Below, one piece after another: positions 11,188-20,527 of a stretch of 64,000 bases of DNA. This DNA is from Symbiodinium natans (lineage: Eukaryota; Sar; Dinophyceae; Suessiales; Symbiodiniaceae), in the NCBI GenBank assembly GCA_905221605.1, contig CAJNDS010002699.1, forward strand, positions 1-64,000, written 5' to 3'. The notes under the pieces are model-generated. The model saw nothing but the letters and a program-made list of their open reading frames with translations, was not told the DNA's origin and made no database searches. The translations under genes and the position numbers were made by a program. Position 1 is the stretch's first letter, and each line of letters opens with the position of its first letter.

Positions 11188-11350
11188 GCAGAGTGGACTT
11201 GTCCAGCGGAGTGTGTTTCAGGTAGTGTGCCTTTTTGATTTTGGGTGCATTTATTCCAAAATCTGTTGTTTTGTATTGGGTTTGCTTGAACTTGACGTAG
11301 CGGCCCGCGCATGTTCAAGCTTGCTGGCAGCATTGAACATTTTTGTTGCC
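11188..11350 (+). repeat. E1n repeat A1
   Basis: 163 bp from 'gcagagtggacttgtcc' to 'catttttgttgcc', identical by eye to 19497-19659. The first ATG of the coiled-coil ORF (11311) lies inside it. Confidence 0.94.
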
Positions 11351-11730
11351 GTAGCAACTTTAGGGCGGCCTTCTTTCGGCCTCCTTTGATGCCTGTGCCA
11401 GACGCTGCTGGAAGCTTTTCTTCTGGTTCGCTCGGGCATACTGATCCTTTCAGCGGAGTGGAATCCCAGTTCGCCCACGTGGAGCACAGCCTTCTGGTTC
11501 AGTCGCAAGAAGTCCAAGACCTCGTGCTGCACGTGGCTCGGCTGACTGCTCGTGTGGACGCGCTGGAGGCTCAGCAGGCCTTGCTTCTGTCTCGTCTTGC
11601 GGACACTGAGCAAGACGTGGAGCTTGCTTCTACGAGACTTGCTGTGCTCAACCACTTTCTGCATTCCCTCGCGGCGCGTGTTCACGCTCTCCTCCAAGGA
11701 GTTCTTCGGGCTCTGCCTCGGGGATTCTGA
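11311..11730 (+). CDS. E1n ORF1, coiled-coil protein
   Basis: 139 residues from an ATG within repeat A1. Residues about 50-125 form a heptad-like coiled coil rich in L, V, A, E and R (for example 'LTARVDALEAQQALLLSRL'). I see no enzymatic motif. The stop TGA (11728-11730) is one base before the ATG of the recombinase ORF (11732), so both may be translated from one mRNA by reinitiation. It may act as an assembly or multimerisation protein, by analogy with ORF1 proteins of other retroelements. That is inference. The shared repeat means a truncated version also occurs at 19620. Confidence 0.55.
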   Translation: MFKLAGSIEHFCCRSNFRAAFFRPPLMPVPDAAGSFSSGSLGHTDPFSGVESQFAHVEHSLLVQSQEVQDLVLHVARLTARVDALEAQQALLLSRLADTEQDVELASTRLAVLNHFLHSLAARVHALLQGVLRALPRGF

Positions 11731-11731
11731 G

Positions 11732-13804
11732 ATGGCAGCTTCCAGCTCTTCACAGTCGACTGGGGGGGGACAGGACGCTGCTTCGAGCTGGTCTGATCTT
11801 CCCAAGAAGGTTAGGTTTGCTTTTTCAGCTGCTGGCGATCCTCCTCCGGACCATGTTCTGGCTTCTCTATTTTCCACTGCTGATGATCTTAACCTTTTGA
11901 TCGAAACGTGGGGCTTTACGATGGGCTCTCCTGAGTGGCTGTTGGTCCATGATATTCTCTCGAAGTATCAACAAGATGCAAACGCTGGTGCTGCAAGGGC
12001 GTGGAAACGCAGGGCACTGGCTGGGGTGGCTTTTCATGGGACTTTGGAGAAGCCATGCAGCGAGAAGTTGCCTTCTTTGGCTCCTACGAAGGAATGGCTG
12101 TTGGAGAAGTCTGGGGCAAAGCGACGACTGTTGCGATGGCCTAATCGTAGGTCCAAAAAGCTGGCCTTAGCGACTACCGATTTAACGAGAGCGAAAGCTG
12201 AAGCAGATGAGCTCACTCGGTGGCGAATGCGACTGGTCAAGGTGCTCAAGGATTGTCGTATGCCGGTTTGCAATCAGGCCCTTTTTGCTGCAGATCCGGA
12301 CAGGGTTTTGCAATCTACTGCTGGTTGTGTTCGGGCTTCCACTCTGCGTTCGAGGATTACGGAGTGGTGCAAGTTTTCGCTCTGGTGCCTGGCACTTCAT
12401 GACGAGCATTTCCCTGCACACATGGGGGTTCTCGTTGATTACATTGAAGAGCTACGCGATGAGCCTTGCAGCAGAACCAGGCTACGTTCAGTGCTCTCAG
12501 CGGTTGCCTTCATCGAGAAGGCAGGTGGCATCGACAAGGCTGATCATTTTTCCAATCATCACTTGGTCTTGAATCTCGTCAATGTCAGGACTGCTGAACT
12601 TGAGGTTGATGCTCCAGCGGTTCGGAGAGCAGTTCCTTGCCCACTCCTGCTCGTGATTGCGTGGGAGCTGGCGGTGTGCGATGAAGAATTTCCAAAGTAC
12701 ATGCGGGCATTTGCGTGGACTAGACTTTTCAAGTTTTGGTCTTCGAGCAGGAGCGGCGACTTGGAAGGAGCTTCTTTCGATGACATGATCATGACAGCGG
12801 AAGGTCTTCGTGGTTTCTTCGATAGGACCAAAACTAGCGGTGCAGGCAAGAAGAATCGTTTTCTGCCTTTCTTCATCGCTGCGGACGCATGGCTGGCACG
12901 CAAGAATTGGCTCGCTGTGGGTTTTGCGATTTGGAAGGGTCCTGAGTTCGGTTTCGAAAGGGACTACATGATTCCCAGGCCCACGAGACATTTTAATGCA
13001 TGCAAAGCGGTCATGGCCAGCTACAGTGATGTGTGCTCGCTCGCCAAGCGTCTTCTCAGACTGTTGCGGAAGCCTGTGCTGCGATCTGATGACTGGGTGT
13101 CTTCGGAGGAGTTCTTGATCTCTTCTGATTCGCTTCTTCGGGTCTTTTCTGAACACTCTGAGAGGGCTTCTATGGCTACATTGGCGACTTGGGCTGGAGT
13201 TGATCGTGAGCGCAAGGAGTATCTTGGACGTTGGAAGATCGTTGAGTCTTCCGATGTCTATGTGAGGTCTGCTTGGTTTGTTGTTACGACTTTGCAGCGG
13301 TTTCTTGTGCGGTCTTGTACAAGCATGAAAGAGTTACTGAGCTTGGGCATTGGTGAGATACAGGAGAGGTTGAAGTCATTCGGCTTGGAGGATGCACTTG
13401 CACTGGCTGGGGCAGAGCAACTACAGATGCCACGTGAGTGGGCATTATGGAGGGGCCGCGCCTTTCTCGGTCAGCAACCCATCGACTTGCAACGCCTTTC
13501 GACTCCTGAGGTCTTACAGGAACGAGGCCCCGAGCGTGAGTCCCGCTTTTTCATTTCAGTGCTAGGGAAACGGAAGCTTCGCAGGTTGCACCGATCCGGG
13601 GCATGTTGCACTAGGCCCGAACGTGTAGCCTGTTGTGAGTTTTATGACGTGCTTGAGGGTGTGCCGTATGATGTGGAATGCAAGCATTGTTTTCGACCGG
13701 AGCGTCGGGAACAGGAGGCTCTTCAGGAAGAGGAGTCTGATGCTGATGAGGATAGCTCCTCTAGTTCTTCTTCCGAGAAAGAATCTAGCTCGGAGGGGAG
13801 CTGA
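11732..13804 (+). CDS. E1n tyrosine recombinase
   Basis: 690 residues from the ATG at 11732, intact. The C-terminal half has the catalytic pattern of the tyrosine recombinase family. Arg340 lies in 'SSRSGDLEGASF'. His475 and Arg478 form HSER. Trp501 is at the H/W position in LGRWK. The presumptive nucleophile is Tyr510 in SDVYVRS. The N-terminal half (residues about 150-330) is a helical, SAM-like DNA-binding region with 'RASTLRSRITEW'. The tail after about residue 640 is acidic and serine-rich. It would integrate a circular DNA intermediate without target duplication, as known for YR retroelements. The longer frame starting at 11552 has no ATG, so 11732 is the better start. Confidence 0.85.
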   Translation: MAASSSSQSTGGGQDAASSWSDLPKKVRFAFSAAGDPPPDHVLASLFSTADDLNLLIETWGFTMGSPEWLLVHDILSKYQQDANAGAARAWKRRALAGVAFHGTLEKPCSEKLPSLAPTKEWLLEKSGAKRRLLRWPNRRSKKLALATTDLTRAKAEADELTRWRMRLVKVLKDCRMPVCNQALFAADPDRVLQSTAGCVRASTLRSRITEWCKFSLWCLALHDEHFPAHMGVLVDYIEELRDEPCSRTRLRSVLSAVAFIEKAGGIDKADHFSNHHLVLNLVNVRTAELEVDAPAVRRAVPCPLLLVIAWELAVCDEEFPKYMRAFAWTRLFKFWSSSRSGDLEGASFDDMIMTAEGLRGFFDRTKTSGAGKKNRFLPFFIAADAWLARKNWLAVGFAIWKGPEFGFERDYMIPRPTRHFNACKAVMASYSDVCSLAKRLLRLLRKPVLRSDDWVSSEEFLISSDSLLRVFSEHSERASMATLATWAGVDRERKEYLGRWKIVESSDVYVRSAWFVVTTLQRFLVRSCTSMKELLSLGIGEIQERLKSFGLEDALALAGAEQLQMPREWALWRGRAFLGQQPIDLQRLSTPEVLQERGPERESRFFISVLGKRKLRRLHRSGACCTRPERVACCEFYDVLEGVPYDVECKHCFRPERREQEALQEEESDADEDSSSSSSSEKESSSEGS

Positions 13805-14072
13805 GCATGATGTGTGCGAACACTTCAGCGTGCTGCAGAGAAATTTCAATACGGCTTCGTGCCTTCTTCATGTGGATCGTTTCATTCCTGGGCTTGTGAT
13901 CTGCAGTTGGTTCATGCTGGAACGTGACGTGTCAGGGCATGAGCATGTCCTGTACGTTCTGAACGGTTCCCGCGGCTCCCGGTCGCGCCAGAGTTCTGGT
14001 GCAGGGATTGGGCGAGATGGGCCAGTTGGGTCTGTCTCAGAACCTTTTGTTCAAGGCTTTGATAGTTCAAGC

Positions 14073-15308
14073 ATGGGAGCTTTGACAGCGGATCAGAAGA
14101 GGCATCTTGCAACCTTGAGCACCGATCTGCGTTTCCAGCTGGCCCAGGCTGAGGTCACGCCTGTTAATCAGGCACGTTTGGGTGAGCTTGGCATCCGAAC
14201 TTTGGTTCTATTTGCAGGTCTGGATGAATCTCGCGAGCGAGTCCGCGCGGCGCTCGCAAGTGAGCTCCCTCTTGACGTGCAAGCTTCTCTGGCCAACCGT
14301 CTCGAAATGGCACGTCTGATTTCAGCCTGGGAGGCCTCGAAATTGCATCTCGAGGTGAATGAGAAGAACAGAGCCGAGTCACGTCTTGGAACTCAAAATC
14401 GATTGGTTCAGCCGAGTGAACAACATTCCATGCGCGTGGCGGTGGAGGCTGTCCTGGGTTCTTTGAAAGACAAGGAAGTTCCTTCGCGATCGTTCTTGGC
14501 GACCAAGCTTGAACAGATCGAGGCCAATCAACCGGCGGTGGAGTGTCTCACTGAGGTGGCCTCGTTGGAGGATTCCGAGCTTGAAATGTATTCAGCGGTG
14601 ATCGACCCTGCTACAAACGTCTTGAAGATCAAAACTGGCAAGACGTTGACTTCAACCCCGCAGTCCCCCGAGGAGTTGCGTCTTCGTCACCGCAGGATCG
14701 GTCTCGCCTGGGACATGCTCGCGACTAAACATTCCAATCGCAATTGGCTTTCAAAGAACATGACTGACACTTTCAGGCGCTTCAGCGATTATGTTCTGGG
14801 CCAGCAGGTCGCCGGCCTTATGGCAGGTGATGGTCGACGCCCTACTTGGAACTTGGTTTTGCAGTTTGAGCATGAAGCCCGCAAGGCCGCCTACAAGTGG
14901 TTGCGGGACGGCGAAGTCACGGACCTGGAGGCGGCTTTCAAGAGGGCTACTACGGATACGGAAGTCTTGCAGCGTTACTTGGTGATTCCCTTCTCCTTGA
15001 ATATCACGGCTGCCTCGGTTGTGCAAGTGGACGTTCCTCCTCCTTCGGCTGCTGGTTCGCCTCCTCGTGCACGGGGGCGAGGCCGAGGGCGTGGCCGTAG
15101 TGGGGTCAGGACTCAGCCTAAGGATTCACAGCAGACCAAGGGCAAAGCTCTTCGCACTCCGGATGGCCAGCCTCTTTGCTGGCGGTACAATCGCCAGGGT
15201 GGGTGCAATGATGCTAATTGTCGCTTTGTCCATGCCTGCCAGAGGTGCTTTGGAAAACACGGGTATTATCAATGCAGTCAGGTCAAGCGCGATACCGTTT
15301 CCCGCTGA
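14073..15308 (+). CDS. E1n Gag-like protein with CCCH-type finger
   Basis: The frame is open from about 13635. The ATG at 14073 is the likely start because similar Gag-like segments begin near here; the ATG at 13914 is an alternative. Residues 1-330 are helical and charged. A short R/G-rich stretch (about 15072-15110) precedes a Cys/His module at about 15175-15290 with L-C-W-R-Y-N-x3-G-C-N-D-x2-C-R-F-V-H, then A-C-x2-C-F-G-K-H-x3-Q-C. It would bind element RNA and form particles. The stop is a single TGA, after which the same frame runs straight into the methyltransferase. The frame overlaps the end of the recombinase ORF if read from 13635. Confidence 0.75.
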   Translation: MGALTADQKRHLATLSTDLRFQLAQAEVTPVNQARLGELGIRTLVLFAGLDESRERVRAALASELPLDVQASLANRLEMARLISAWEASKLHLEVNEKNRAESRLGTQNRLVQPSEQHSMRVAVEAVLGSLKDKEVPSRSFLATKLEQIEANQPAVECLTEVASLEDSELEMYSAVIDPATNVLKIKTGKTLTSTPQSPEELRLRHRRIGLAWDMLATKHSNRNWLSKNMTDTFRRFSDYVLGQQVAGLMAGDGRRPTWNLVLQFEHEARKAAYKWLRDGEVTDLEAAFKRATTDTEVLQRYLVIPFSLNITAASVVQVDVPPPSAAGSPPRARGRGRGRGRSGVRTQPKDSQQTKGKALRTPDGQPLCWRYNRQGGCNDANCRFVHACQRCFGKHGYYQCSQVKRDTVSR

Positions 15309-16190
15309 CTTTCGGCCGACACTTCGGCCAACGCACGAGGGCGTGCTGATCTCAGTGTGCTCTACCTCTTTGCTGGTGAACCACGCAAAGGGGATATTCG
15401 CAGCTGGTTGGAAAAAGAATCGTCCGGCCGCAGTTTCCATTTAGTGGAAATTGATGTTGCTCGCAATACGTCACACAATGTCTTGCACGACGAGTTCTGG
15501 GAGGACATTCTTGAACAGGTCCGCTCCGAACAGTTTGACTTGATTCTTTTGAGCCCGCCCTGCAACACCTACAGCAGGGCTTCTTTTTCGAATTCACCAG
15601 GGTCCGTACCTCTGCGCAATGCAGACTGGCCGGAAGGCTTTCCGTGGCTCACTGGCCGCCTGAAGGACAAGGCTCAGGCGGGAACGGAGTTGCTGCGGCG
15701 CGCCCTCGACTTGGCTGCCGTGGCTTCAGAAGTTGGGGTTCCTTGGTTGCTTGAGCATCCAGAATTTCTCGGTACCACGCCCCGAGGCACGCCTGCCTCG
15801 GTCTGGACTTGGGCTTATTCGCGAAAGTTCTTCGAACAGAATGCTGTCGCGACTGTCGTTTTTCATCAATGCGCCTTTGGGGCCCCTTATGCCAAGCCTA
15901 CAAGGCTTGCAGGCACCTGGCCGAACCTGGGCACCCTGGGTTTTCGAGGGTGGCCTCAATTAGATCGCAATGGTTGCTACCGGGGCCCTTTGCCCAAATC
16001 TTGCGGTCATGATCACCCCCCTTTGCTTGGCTTTCTTGAGGACGGCACTTTTGCGACTGCACCTACAGCTGCTTATCCTTCCGGCCTGTGCCGGGCTCTG
16101 GCGTTGCTGGCTTGGCAAGTGGTTGATCCTTCCAGGTCCTCGGTGGGGGGGTCTTCTCTTCGGTCCCTGGACTGGCGCTTTCTTGTCTGA
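15309..16190 (+). CDS. E1n SAM-dependent methyltransferase-like protein (PPC type)
   Basis: About 293 residues in the same frame as Gag, directly after its TGA. The first Met codons are internal, so TGA readthrough would give a Gag-methyltransferase fusion. Motif I is V-L-Y-L-F-A-G-E-P (about 15354-15380). An acidic V-E-I-D follows (about 15446). Motif IV is L-L-S-P-P-C-N-T-Y-S-R-A with Cys at 15561-15563, the catalytic Cys position of cytosine-5 methyltransferases. Further blocks are W-L-L-E-H-P-E-F-L-G, Q-C-A-F-G-A-P-Y-x-K-P-T, an H-D-H block and a final A-A-Y-P-x-G-L-C. The PPC Cys and an E-H-P block fit a C5-type enzyme. I do not see a clear QxRxR motif, so activity and substrate (DNA or RNA) are open. 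Confidence 0.75.
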   Translation, partial: LSADTSANARGRADLSVLYLFAGEPRKGDIRSWLEKESSGRSFHLVEIDVARNTSHNVLHDEFWEDILEQVRSEQFDLILLSPPCNTYSRASFSNSPGSVPLRNADWPEGFPWLTGRLKDKAQAGTELLRRALDLAAVASEVGVPWLLEHPEFLGTTPRGTPASVWTWAYSRKFFEQNAVATVVFHQCAFGAPYAKPTRLAGTWPNLGTLGFRGWPQLDRNGCYRGPLPKSCGHDHPPLLGFLEDGTFATAPTAAYPSGLCRALALLAWQVVDPSRSSVGGSSLRSLDWRFLV

Positions 16191-16219
16191 TGTTGAAAAA
16201 GCAGCTGCTTCACTGTTGA

Positions 16220-17023
16220 TTCGGAGAGATCGTACAACTCTTCGAGCTCCTTCCGGGAGATCCCCCGGCGAGGGGCGAGCCTGGCCCTGACTCGAAGTCC
16301 TTCACGGTGGGGGCTTTTTCAAGAGGAGGGGGTCTGGCTGGCATTCGCTCCAACACTGACAAATTTCCGGAGTTCACCAAGATGCTTTGTCGTTTCATCG
16401 ATGCACTGCAGCCGGGCTTCGAATACACTGCAGCGGCCATCTTTCGCAATCTTCGGACGGCTCCACACAAGGACACCGGCAACTTGGAGGGCTCTTATAA
16501 TCTTGTGATTGGCCTTTCGTGTTTTTCTGGTGGCGAGGTGTGGGTTGCTTCGGGGTCGGGTTCGGTTGCTTGTCCTTTCGAGGGTTTTTCTGTGACGGGG
16601 GATCTGCTTGAAGTTGCCTCCTCTTTCTCGATTTTCAACCCCAGAGATCTGCACTGCACAGCGAAGTGGAAGGGGACGAGGGTCGTCCTTGTGGCATACA
16701 CGCCATTTCTTGGCGAGGCACTGACAGAGGATCACCGTCGGCGCTTGGCTGCTTTGGGGTTTACGCTTCCGGGATTTGTTGGGACTGACAATGCACCGCT
16801 ACGAAACTTGGGCACGAACGATGATGCTGTGGGTACCGCTGAGTGGTGGCGGTCTTTGCCGGGCGAAGAAGCTGAACACCTTGAGGTGCAAGGAGGCGAC
16901 GTGGGGGATGACACTTGTGACGACCCTACGTCTGATGAGGACGAAGATGGTGTGAGAAAGCCACTCTATGGGCATGGCTGTCTGGGTCAGGGGCCTCCAC
17001 TGCGGTCTCGACTTTCGGGCTGA
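16220..17023 (+). CDS. E1n 2-oxoglutarate/Fe(II) dioxygenase-like protein, TET/JBP-like
   Basis: The frame is open from 16220; the first ATG is at 16381, so translation may need frameshifting from the upstream ORF. The core shows A-P-H-K-D-T-G-N, with the iron-binding His at 16466-16468 and Asp at 16472-16474. Then come N-L-V-I-G-L and a F-S-G-G-E-V-W turn. The distal L-H-C-T has its His at 16652-16654. K-G-T-R-V-V-L-V-A-Y follows, with the Arg at 16679-16681 in the place of the 2OG-binding basic residue. The HxDxxN spacing and the following hydrophobic strand with a GG turn resemble TET/JBP 5-methylpyrimidine dioxygenases more than prolyl hydroxylases or AlkB. The C-terminal tail is acidic. 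It follows a methyltransferase-like ORF, which suggests a linked role in modifying and oxidising bases. Substrate is inference. Confidence 0.68.
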   Translation, partial: FGEIVQLFELLPGDPPARGEPGPDSKSFTVGAFSRGGGLAGIRSNTDKFPEFTKMLCRFIDALQPGFEYTAAAIFRNLRTAPHKDTGNLEGSYNLVIGLSCFSGGEVWVASGSGSVACPFEGFSVTGDLLEVASSFSIFNPRDLHCTAKWKGTRVVLVAYTPFLGEALTEDHRRRLAALGFTLPGFVGTDNAPLRNLGTNDDAVGTAEWWRSLPGEEAEHLEVQGGDVGDDTCDDPTSDEDEDGVRKPLYGHGCLGQGPPLRSRLSG

Positions 17024-17191
17024 GTGCGTTGGTTCTCAGATGGACACGGACTGGCTTCACCAGGGCGCTGGCCTCCCCCGAAGAGGCCCACTCCTGCGTC
17101 ACATGGCTGTCTTTCGCTTCACAAAGAAATCATGGACGGTCTCCTGGCTTTACTGTCGCGTTCGCTGGACATTAAGAAGGTCGTCTGAGCT

Positions 17192-19145
17192 TTGGCCACG
17201 GGGAGGATGACATCTTCCCCCTTTGCATCGGGACTGATCGATTCTGGGAGGACGCTGGTTTTTGATAAGCTTCGGCAGGCAGGGGTCACCGCGCAGATCT
17301 CTGTGGTTCCTGACCGTCAGCCATTTTTCCTTGGTGCCATTGGCGAACTGCTGCGACTCGCTGGCGACCCAGACTGGAGGCGGTATACCGAGGCGACGTG
17401 GTCTTTCGCTGCAGGGGTTCCTCTTGGGGTCGGAGTCCGGCTTCCCCGGACTCCGGCTCTGTTTGAACGCAAGCATAAACATCGTGCTTTTCCGGGGGTC
17501 GATGAGCCGCTGCCCGACTTGCCGAGGGAGAATTACCCCTCTGCGCAGGAGCATGCTGAACGGGTTGATTTTCAGTTTCAGAAGGAGATCTCTTGTGGTG
17601 CAATGGTCGAGATGGACTTGGCCGAGGCGCAGGAAGAATTCGACGAGGCCCTGAGTATTGCTTCGCTTGGTGCGCTTCTCAAGCCGGATGATTCTGTTCG
17701 AGTCTTGCACGACGGAACGCATGGTGTGCACTTAAACGACTCGATCAAAGTACGGGATGCACAATCGTATCCTACTGGGGGCGATCTCTCGGTGGCACTT
17801 GAAGAACTGCCGGCCGCATACTTTTCTCTTTCAGGAGATATCTCTCGTGCACATCGTTTAGTAAAGGTGAGAAGGGCCGATTGGGCCAGGCAGGCCTGTC
17901 GGGCATCACGTCATGACAAAGTTTACCTCAACGCTGTTGGAACCTTTGGCGTCTCATCTGCGAGCTACTGGTGGTATCGCTTGTTTTCTGGGTTCGGACG
18001 TTTGCTGTACTACTGCCATGGGGTTGATGAAACGACGCTCCTATCTTACGTGGACGACTTACTGTGGATTACCCAGTCTTCGGATGGCTTGGCGCGCATC
18101 CTGGCCCCTGGCATCGATCCTTCTACTTGAGATTCTCGGCGTGCCTTGGGCTTGGCATAAGTTCAAAGGGGGAACGGAGCATTGCTGGATTGGATTTTCG
18201 ATCTTTGCGCACAAGAGACTTCTGGGCTTTTCTCAGGCCCGGTGTGACTGGGCAGTGAATTGGATACAACGTGTCAGGGCTGACGGCTTCGTTAAGATTG
18301 CGGACTTGGAGGCGGTCATAGGACGCCTTTCGTTTGGCTTCACTGTTTTACCACTATTGCGCCCTTTTCTGGGGCCGCTCTATGCGTGGGTGAGTGCTGT
18401 GAGGCATTGCCATACTTTGCGGCTCCCGAAAGCTGTAGCTATGATTTTGGCGTTCATCGAGAAGGTGCTTCTTCAAGGGTTCCGTACAATCACTGTGCCT
18501 CGGGCCAAATCTGTCCCTCAGGAACTCTTTCGCACTGATGCAAAGGCAGAGGGCTCGGAGATGTGGTTGGGAGGTTGGGCCTGCAGTGATGCTTCAACGC
18601 CTTGGGGGTGCAGGTGGTTTGCTGAGAAAGTCCAGCATACTGACGCTCCTTGGTTTTATCAGGCTGGCCAGTCATACCGCTCCATCGCTGCACTAGAGCT
18701 TTTGTCGACGTTGGTTGCTGTCCACTTGTTTGCACCTTTGCAACCGACGAGCGCGACTTTTACCTGTTCCGCCGCGACAGACAATCGCGGCAACAGTTTC
18801 TTGACATCACGGTGGCTCACTACTTCCTTTCCTTTATGCGTGGTGCTCATGGATTTGGCGGCAGTTCTTCAGTCCAAGTCGCTCATGCTGGATTTGCACT
18901 GGGCCCCTAGATTTCAGAACACTTTGGCAGACTCTCTTACGAATCAAGACTTTAAAGACTTCGACCCGTCCAAAAGGGTTCGCTTCGATGTATCTCAATA
19001 CCGTGGTTTGGTGCTGCGTGAACTTCTAGAGTCTGGCGCCGAACTTTACACCGAGCTTGCATCTTGGAAGAAGCGAAAGGGTGGCATTTTGCCACAGAAG
19101 AAATCGAAGGCAGAGAAGCTGGCTGCAACCGACCCGTGGAGATGA
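17192..19145 (+). pseudogene. E1n reverse transcriptase and RNase H, one frameshift
   Basis: Frame 2 runs from about 17192 to 18130. It includes P-F-F-L, a G-V-x-L-G-V-G-V-R-L-P-R-T-P block, D-G-T-H-G-V-x-L-N and S-L-S-G-D-I-S-R-A-H (the D of motif A). The catalytic Y-V-D-D is at 18047-18058. The sequence then moves to frame 0 near 18110 and continues through L-G-V-P-W (motif E region). The RNase H-like domain follows, with W-A-C-S-D-A, A-A-L-E-L-L, A-A-T-D-N-R-G-N and a final W-A-P-R-F-Q-N-T-L-A-D, up to 19145. It would copy element RNA and remove it from hybrids. The shift is either decay, an assembly indel or programmed frameshifting; the intact YVDD argues for a recent copy. Confidence 0.8.
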
Positions 19146-19178
19146 TGTGCGTTGCTGCTCGTCACTCTTGCGAAAGGG

Positions 19179-19494
19179 GGGGCGTGTTCAGGTTGCGAGT
19201 TGCAACTTGTTTGTATGTGGCGGTATGTCACGTACAGCTGCTCCCTTCTCACACAACTGCACGTTTTGTGATTCGCAGCCAAAGTGGTCAGTGCGTTTGC
19301 AGCTTCTTGACACGTTCTGCATTGACAGGCATGTTCATGTCACATTCTCTCGGGGGCTGTTCTCGAATTGTTCTAGTCCTCTTGAGTTTGCGTTGTCTTC
19401 ATTCTTGGTGGTGCATTAAGCAAAACCGCCACCCTATTTCATGTAAAAACTCATTGCCTTGAGTTTTTCCCTTTGGGCTTCACTTTCCAGAAAC
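19179..19494 (+). repeat. E1n repeat B1
   Basis: 316 bp, starting within a 'gaaaggggggg' purine run and ending 'ccagaaac'. It matches 19675-19990 with about three differences. Confidence 0.94.
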
Positions 19495-19496
19495 GC

Positions 19497-19659
19497 GCAG
19501 AGTGGACTTGTCCAGCGGAGTGTGTTTCAGGTAGTGTGCCTTTTTGATTTTGGGTGCATTTATTCCAAAATCTGTTGTTTTGTATTGGGTTTGCTTGAAC
19601 TTGACGTAGCGGCCCGCGCATGTTCAAGCTTGCTGGCAGCATTGAACATTTTTGTTGCC
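19497..19659 (+). repeat. E1n repeat A2
   Basis: 163 bp, identical by eye to A1 (11188-11350). A 15-base C-rich spacer (cacccacccatccct) separates it from B2. Confidence 0.94.
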
Positions 19660-19674
19660 CACCCACCCATCCCT

Positions 19675-19990
19675 GGGGCGTGTTCAGGTTGCGAGCTGCA
19701 ACTTGTTTGTGTGTGGCGGTATGTCACGTACAGCTGCTCCCTTCTCACACAACTGCACGTTTTGTGATTCGCAGCAAAAGTGGTCAGTGCGTTTGCAGCT
19801 TCTTGACACGTTCTGCATTGACAGGCATGTTCATGTCACATTCTCTCGGGGGCTGTTCTCGAATTGTTCTAGTCCTCTTGAGTTTGCGTTGTCTTCATTC
19901 TTGGTGGTGCATTAAGCAAAACCGCCACCCTATTTCATGTAAAAACTCATTGCCTTGAGTTTTTCCCTTTGGGCTTCACTTTCCAGAAAC
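19675..19990 (+). repeat. E1n repeat B2
   Basis: Second 316-bp B repeat. It ends 'ccagaaac', after which E1 spacer sequence resumes. Confidence 0.94.
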
Positions 19991-20299
19991 ACGCTCAGCT
20001 TAACGAGTTTCGTCAGTGGCTACGTACCTTGAACATGAATTCCCTGATGAAGGTGGCTGAGGTTTTGGAGGACGTTCTGTTCTTGGAGAGCGAGAGGATC
20101 ATCGGAGAGAGGAGGCAGCACTGCGTCTGCATCAGTGGCAGTTTGTGGACCCTGAACATGAACCTGAGCGACCAAGCGACAGTGCTGCGTCAAGCTCTCA
20201 GCATCAACCAGAAGCCTCTTGACGTGAGCGACTCTGACTCACCTTTGTCCTGTTCCAGGCCGACTCACTTAGGCCGAACCTGTGAGCGCAGTAGTGGCC

Positions 20300-20527
20300 G
20301 GGGGAGTGCTCAGACTTCGGCTCGTTTCAGTAAGGTGCTGAGACCAACTCAGCCACAAGGATGCCAAAGCCACAGTCGTGTTTGACCCCACTTGGACAAA
20401 AAGAAGAGTGTCTGAATCCTGAATGCTTCACTGAATACGCAAGATCTCTTTTGAATTTGGTTCTGATTTTTTATTCTTCTGATGACCGATGCATTCTCAT
20501 CTCGATGCCGGTCCATTGACGAGATAA
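20300..20527 (+). repeat. E1 repeat B2
   Basis: About 228 bp, matching 10366-10592 with about five differences including one indel. It ends 'gagataa', and Copia sequence resumes at 20528. Confidence 0.92.

Larger units (their letters stand above)
11188..19990 (+). mobile_element. E1n: YR retrotransposon encoding methyltransferase and TET/JBP-like dioxygenase
   Basis: The split direct repeats are A1 11188-11350 and A2 19497-19659 (163 bp, identical by eye), with B1 19179-19494 and B2 19675-19990 (316 bp, about 3 differences). The body carries a coiled-coil ORF, YR, Gag, methyltransferase, 2OG/Fe(II) dioxygenase-like ORF, RT and RNase H, all on the plus strand. YR before gag is unlike DIRS, Ngaro or PAT elements as I know them. 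It is inserted in the A2-B2 spacer of E1. It is the most complete copy in the window. Only the RT-RNase H frame is clearly shifted, so it is either very young or still functional apart from sequencing indels. Confidence 0.9.
7628..20527 (+). mobile_element. E1: YR-type retroelement with split direct repeats, internally deleted, hosting E1n
   Basis: The terminal layout is A1 7628-7856, body, B1 10366-10592, A2 10593-10821, spacer, B2 20300-20527. This split-direct-repeat pattern is the one known for Ngaro/PAT/VIPER-like YR retrotransposons. The body keeps a Gag-type finger, methyltransferase remnants, and the RT connection with RNase H. The RT catalytic core and YR are absent, so it depended on other copies. 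E1n sits in the A2-B2 spacer. A1/A2 differ at about 4 of 229 positions and B1/B2 at about 5 of 228. E1 interrupts Copia pol between protease and integrase. Confidence 0.88.

Noticed and set aside
16968-17210. Open frame between dioxygenase and RT in E1n
   Set aside because: No motif, and it is short. It may be part of an RT N terminus but I cannot support this.
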